This document shows positions 5,480-8,101 of a stretch of DNA of 8,101 bases, in pieces. Source of the DNA: Bacillus sp. (in: firmicutes) (GTDB lineage Bacteria; Bacillota; Bacilli; Bacillales; Cytobacillaceae); contig DMSR01000176.1 in assembly GCA_003457145.1 (NCBI GenBank), positions 175 to 8,275 of the forward strand. Reading direction: 5' to 3'. The translations under genes were made by a program, and so were the position numbers. Below the pieces are notes generated by a model. That model was not told where the DNA came from and searched no databases. It worked only from the letters and a program-made list of their open reading frames with translations. Each line of letters begins with the position of its first letter. Position 1 is the stretch's first letter.

Positions 5480-5513
5480 CGGTCCTCACCTCCGGATATT
5501 TAGTCTTATTTCA

Positions 5514-5522
5514 ATTTTAGCA
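5514..5522 (-). promoter_or_regulatory. Possible extended -10 promoter of the XRE gene
   Basis: TGCTAAAAT on the minus strand (5522-5514) is an extended -10 element about 35 bases before the start codon. No good -35 accompanies it. It would give a leader of roughly 28 bases carrying the strong ribosome site. Confidence 0.4.
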
Positions 5523-5558
5523 TAGTCATTTTCTTAAAAGAGGCAGTATTGTGAACGT

Positions 5559-5570
5559 TTAGTTAACTAA
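5559..5570. promoter_or_regulatory. Perfect 12-bp palindrome, candidate operator
   Basis: TTAGTTAACTAA is a perfect 12-bp palindrome, 80 bases upstream of the XRE start and between its two possible promoters. XRE repressors commonly bind short palindromes near their own promoter. Whether this is its operator is inference, since AT-rich DNA also yields such palindromes by chance. Confidence 0.35.
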
Positions 5571-5636
5571 GTAATGACCATTTTCAGTTATATATTTGGT
5601 GCTCCCTTTTTCCTTTTATCGTCAATAGTACCTAAG

Positions 5637-5665
5637 AATATACTTTCGAATAGAATGCAAGGCAA
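5637..5665 (-). promoter_or_regulatory. Possible sigma-A promoter upstream of the XRE gene
   Basis: TTGCCT (5665-5660), a 17-base spacer and TATATT (5642-5637) on the minus strand. Transcription would start near 5630 and give a leader of about 150 bases containing the palindrome at 5559-5570. No clear terminator for the symporter gene lies upstream of it, so read-through from that gene is also possible. Confidence 0.4.
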
Positions 5666-5726
5666 TAATAAGAACAAAATAGAGTCTGGTCAGTCTTATA
5701 ATTCCCGGGGTTTTATTAAACGGACC

Positions 5727-7073
5727 TTACTGCAGAATCCCGATTGACTGCAAAAACACAATTCCGATACCGATAGGGACGATGTAGCGGATCGAGAAAT
5801 ACCAAACCTTAAACAGCAATGGATTTTGCCCTGCTCCTGTTTCTAGCTCCTGCCTGACCAGTTTTCTAGGCAGAACATGGCCGACAAAAATGGAAATTAA
5901 AAATGCGCCAAGCGGCAGGCCAATATTGCTTGTTAAGAAATCCGCCAGATCGAAAAATGTCTTTCCAAAGAATTTGACCTCAGATAAGACTCCAAATGAA
6001 AGTGCACTTGGGATGCCTGCTGCAAAAATTAACATTCCTGCACCCCAGGAATATTTCTTTCTTTTTTCACGGTCACCTTTTGCAAGGACTGCAACGATAA
6101 TTTCCAAAATAGAAAAGGCAGACGTCAAGGTAGCAAATAGAAGCAGGACTAAAAAGATAGTTAAAAATAAACCGCCAAATGCCAGTTGTTCAAAAACTGC
6201 TGGAAGGACGACGAAGACAAGTCCTGGCCCCGCTTCTGGTTCAAACCCAAGGGCAAATACAGCTGGGAAAATAACCAGGCCGGCAAGCAATGAAATAAGA
6301 ATATTGAGGCCGACAACGGAAAATGCAGATTTAGTAAGGCTTTCTCCTTTTGACAGATAAGATGAATAGGTAACCATCACTGAGATGCCGACACTTAGCG
6401 CGAAAAAGGACTGGCCAAGGGCTAGCAGGATTGTTTGCCCGCTGACAGCAGACCAATCAGGCAATAAGAAAAATTTTACTCCCTCCATTGCTCCCTCAAG
6501 TGTTAGGGATCGGATCACCAGAATAATAAAGAGAATGAACAGGGCAGGCATCATATACTTGCTTGCTTTTTCAATCCCCTGCTGGATTCCACCCTGTACG
6601 ACCCAAATGGTCAGAAGAATGAAGATGAACTGTACTGCAACAACTTCAATAGGGTTTGAAATGATGTTTTCAAATGTGCTGCCGTATTCAGCCTGCGTCA
6701 AGCCAGATAAAGACCCAGTGAAGCTCCGAGCTAGATATGAAAGGATCCATCCTCCAACGACACTGTAAAAGCTGAGGATGATGAATGATACGATGACACC
6801 TGCATACCCCAGGAGCGGCCAGGCGCTTTTGGGGGCCAGATGCTTATAAGACATGACGGCGTCCTTTTGTGTATTCCGGCCGATAACAAATTCTGCTAAC
6901 AATATTGGTGCTCCGATAAATATTGTCATAAGCAAAAAGAAGATTAAGAAAATCCCCCCTCCGTTAGTTCCAGCCATATAAGGAAACTTCCAGATTGCAC
7001 CAAGGCCGATTGCGGATCCCGCAGCAGCCAGGATGAATCCTAGTTTCGATGTCCATTGTTCATGCTTGTCCAT
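5727..7073 (-). CDS. Neurotransmitter:sodium symporter (NSS/SNF) family transporter, YocR/YhdH type
   Basis: A 448-residue polytopic membrane protein, the length of the bacterial 11-helix NSS subgroup (B. subtilis YocR and YhdH, by recollection). These import amino acids or related solutes with Na+. TM1 carries the signature AAAGSAIGLGAIWKFPY (16-32) with the unwound glycine stretch, then GTNGGGIF (35-42). The TM6 region reads FFALSVGISVMVTYSSY, matching the substrate and ion region of LeuT. TM8 contains ATLTSAFS, keeping the Thr-Ser pair of the Na2 site. The LeuT Na1 ligand Asn27 corresponds to Ala26 here, as I recall for YocR/YhdH relatives. The substrate cannot be read from sequence. AAAAGGAG lies 8 bases before the ATG. 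No accessory small-subunit gene is adjacent, and no clear terminator follows the stop. Confidence 0.93.
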   Translation of the reverse strand: MDKHEQWTSKLGFILAAAGSAIGLGAIWKFPYMAGTNGGGIFLIFFLLMTIFIGAPILLAEFVIGRNTQKDAVMSYKHLAPKSAWPLLGYAGVIVSFIILSFYSVVGGWILSYLARSFTGSLSGLTQAEYGSTFENIISNPIEVVAVQFIFILLTIWVVQGGIQQGIEKASKYMMPALFILFIILVIRSLTLEGAMEGVKFFLLPDWSAVSGQTILLALGQSFFALSVGISVMVTYSSYLSKGESLTKSAFSVVGLNILISLLAGLVIFPAVFALGFEPEAGPGLVFVVLPAVFEQLAFGGLFLTIFLVLLLFATLTSAFSILEIIVAVLAKGDREKRKKYSWGAGMLIFAAGIPSALSFGVLSEVKFFGKTFFDLADFLTSNIGLPLGAFLISIFVGHVLPRKLVRQELETGAGQNPLLFKVWYFSIRYIVPIGIGIVFLQSIGILQ

Positions 7074-7146
7074 TAAGAAAACTCCTTTTTAAAAATCTAA
7101 TGATAAATGGTATAATTTCACTTTGACCTTTCTGATAAAACTGAAA

Positions 7147-7174
7147 ATTATTTCTCCATGTTACTATTTTTCAA
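7147..7174 (-). promoter_or_regulatory. Likely sigma-A promoter of the symporter gene
   Basis: TTGAAA (7174-7169), a 16-base spacer and AATAAT (7152-7147) on the minus strand; each hexamer matches at five positions. Transcription would start near 7140, leaving a leader of about 67 bases before the ATG at 7073. Confidence 0.55.
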
Positions 7175-7265
7175 GGTAAAAGCCTAGCAATTTCTAGCTG
7201 GAATCCACTATTTTATCTTTTTACTAAAATTATGAAATAAATTCAAAAAAACATTTTGTAAGATA

Positions 7266-7279
7266 ATAAAGCGCTTTTT
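7266..7279. promoter_or_regulatory. cre-like site (possible CcpA binding)
   Basis: The perfect palindrome AAAGCGCTTT (7268-7277) is the core of the strong CcpA site TGAAAGCGCTTTCA; the outer TG and CA are not kept. It lies about 190 bases from both the symporter start (minus) and the yugI start (plus), upstream of the predicted symporter promoter. Functional binding is uncertain. Confidence 0.3.
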
Positions 7280-7280
7280 A

Positions 7281-7292
7281 AACCCTAGGGTT
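7281..7292. repeat. Perfect 12-bp palindrome
   Basis: AACCCTAGGGTT directly follows the cre-like site, 3 bases away, in the AT-rich gap between the symporter gene and yugI. It is GC-richer than its surroundings. It could be a second protein-binding site, but no known operator is recognised. Confidence 0.45.
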
Positions 7293-7362
7293 AAAGAAGG
7301 AATATCAAAAGGGCTTTTTCTCTTTGCTTACTGATTTCAAACTGTATTTTTTTGAAAGAATG

Positions 7363-7386
7363 ATTTAAACATCTTGAAAAGGATAT
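7363..7386 (+). promoter_or_regulatory. Candidate sigma-B (general stress) promoter of yugI
   Basis: ATTTAA (7363-7368), a 12-base spacer and GGATAT (7381-7386). Each differs at one position from the B. subtilis sigma-B boxes GTTTAA and GGGTAT. The family name of the downstream gene, general stress protein 13, fits stress control. It lies just ahead of the sigma-A promoter. Confidence 0.4.
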
Positions 7387-7396
7387 TTTATTCCTT

Positions 7397-7425
7397 TTGA
7401 TAAAAACTACTAAATATGATATAAT
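7397..7425 (+). promoter_or_regulatory. Strong sigma-A promoter of yugI
   Basis: TTGATA (7397-7402), a 17-base spacer and a perfect TATAAT (7420-7425) with a TGA extended -10. Transcription should start near 7432, about 46 bases before the ATG. An inverted repeat, AAAAGGA (7377-7383) and TCCTTTT (7392-7398), overlaps the -35 and could be an operator. Confidence 0.82.
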
Positions 7426-7477
7426 TGTTTATTGCGTATTGATGAGATAAAATAAAACAATATTTAGGAGTGTTTCG

Positions 7478-7870
7478 ATGTCAGAGAAAATTGAAGTAGG
7501 CAGTGTTTTAACAGGTAAAGTAACAGGAATCCAACCATATGGCGCTTTCGTCGCTTTAGATGAAAATACACAAGGTCTGGTCCATATTTCAGAACTAACA
7601 CATGGTTTTGTAAAAGATATTAACGAACATCTGACTGTTGGCGATGAAGTGAAAGTGAAAGTTTTGTCAATTGATGAAGCTGCTGGAAAAATTGGTTTAT
7701 CAATCCGTGCTACTGAAGAAGCACCTGAGCAGGTTCAACGCCCTAAAAAGCCGCGCAGCAAGCGCCCAGCTGCTGTAGTCCAGCACCAGGATGATTCTGC
7801 ACAAGGCTTCAACACTTTAAAGGATAAGCTTCAAGAGTGGATCGACCAGTCAGATATGGCTAAGAAGTAA
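7478..7870 (+). CDS. yugI: YugI, S1-domain RNA-binding general stress protein 13
   Basis: A 130-residue cytoplasmic protein, the same length as I recall for B. subtilis YugI (GSP13). Residues 5-78 form one S1 domain, with VGSVLTGKVTGIQPYGAFVAL (7-27), GLVHISELTHGFVKDI (33-48), VGDEVKVKVL (54-63) and GKIGLSIRA (70-78), the RNA-binding beta-barrel pattern. A basic proline-rich linker (88-97, RPKKPRSKRP) follows, and then the conserved C-terminal segment GFNTLKDKLQEWI (110-122). S1 proteins of this type associate with RNA or ribosomes; the exact role is unsettled. TAGGAG lies 7 bases before the ATG. It has its own promoter region (7363-7425) and terminator (7884-7911), so it is monocistronic. 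Confidence 0.95.
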   Translation: MSEKIEVGSVLTGKVTGIQPYGAFVALDENTQGLVHISELTHGFVKDINEHLTVGDEVKVKVLSIDEAAGKIGLSIRATEEAPEQVQRPKKPRSKRPAAVVQHQDDSAQGFNTLKDKLQEWIDQSDMAKK

Positions 7871-7883
7871 ATTTCAAAGTCGG

Positions 7884-7911
7884 AAACCGGACATCATGTC
7901 CGGTTTTTTTT
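7884..7911 (+). terminator. Intrinsic terminator of yugI
   Basis: AAACCGGAC (7884-7892) and GTCCGGTTT (7898-7906) form a perfect 9-bp stem with a 5-base loop, followed by an unbroken T-run to 7911. It begins 14 bases after the stop codon. Confidence 0.93.
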
Positions 7912-8040
7912 GTACCCAGATGTAAGGCTGACACAAATGCAGGTGAAACACGAATCATGGATTATGTCGAAATGGAAATACAAAAAATTAGTAAGCCTTT
8001 GGAAACAAAGATGACCTAGGACGAGATCCAGTGGGAGTGA

Positions 8041-8101
8041 TGTCTGAACCCGTGGCGACTTCGGACAGGATTCAAGGGAAACCGCGAAAAGCTGTCCGAA
8101 C
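8041..8101. repeat. Inverted-repeat block, probable dispersed intergenic repeat (cut by window edge)
   Basis: TGTCTGAA (8041-8048), TTCGGACAG (8060-8068) and CTGTCCGAA (8092-8100) are three related arms. The middle arm can pair with either neighbour: a small hairpin with the first (one G-U pair) or a 9-bp hairpin with the last. The block is GC-richer than the AT-rich gap before it and has no gene in it. It resembles repeats that I recall from intergenic regions of Bacillus genomes, but copy number cannot be seen from one window. Confidence 0.45.

Noticed and set aside
5890..6768. Plus-strand frames of 156 and 127 codons opposite the symporter
   Set aside because: They are shadows of the membrane protein gene on the opposite strand, with biased composition and no ribosome site.
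7937..8016. 25-codon frame beginning MQVKHESWIM after yugI
   Set aside because: It lies after a strong terminator with only a weak purine stretch upstream and no promoter; composition looks random.
1..8101. tRNA, rRNA, CRISPR array, insertion sequence or prophage genes
   Set aside because: No cloverleaf, repeat-spacer array, transposase, integrase or terminal inverted repeats with target duplication were seen.

Overview
The window looks like chromosome of a low-GC, Gram-positive, spore-forming Bacillaceae species (Bacillus or a close relative). The signs are strong AGGAGG-type ribosome binding sites, sigma-A promoter boxes, intrinsic terminators, GTG and TTG starts, and gene products closely resembling Bacillus KapB, PatB, YugE, YugF and YugI. 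From memory, B. subtilis groups these genes in one neighbourhood (yugI - alaT - alaR - yugF - yugE - patB - kinB - kapB - kapD). Here the same backbone is kept, but other genes fill two of its gaps.

Layout, left to right. Positions 1-236 (minus) hold the 5' part of kapB, cut by the window edge. A divergent lipoprotein cyclophilin follows (398-1132, plus). Next are a 70-residue membrane protein with its own consensus promoter and terminator (1217-1429, plus) and a small HExxH metallopeptidase-like protein with a TTG start (1670-2119, plus). A bidirectional terminator (2124-2157) separates that gene from patB (2247-3416, minus), a C-S lyase/aminotransferase with a GTG start. Divergent to patB is yugE (3501-3761, plus), which converges on yugF, an alpha/beta hydrolase (3843-4706, minus).

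Positions 4707-5260 contain no convincing protein gene. They hold two strong minus-strand terminators and, between them, a possible short RNA with a run of seven Cs. Beyond lie a small XRE-type repressor (5261-5479, minus) and a neurotransmitter:sodium symporter family transporter (5727-7073, minus). An AT-rich regulatory gap follows, with overlapping sigma-B-like and sigma-A promoters driving yugI, an S1-domain general stress protein (7478-7870, plus). The window ends in a GC-richer inverted-repeat block (8041-8101) that looks like part of a dispersed repeat.

Most genes appear to be single transcription units with their own promoter and/or terminator, so this is a housekeeping/accessory mosaic and not one operon. 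Shared themes are sporulation and stress physiology (KapB, YugI), sulfur amino acid metabolism (PatB), amino-acid-type transport (the symporter) and extracytoplasmic protein folding (the cyclophilin lipoprotein). I see no mobile element, CRISPR array, tRNA or rRNA. The least ordinary items are the candidate C-rich small RNA, the dual promoter of yugI, and the non-coding stretch upstream of yugF.
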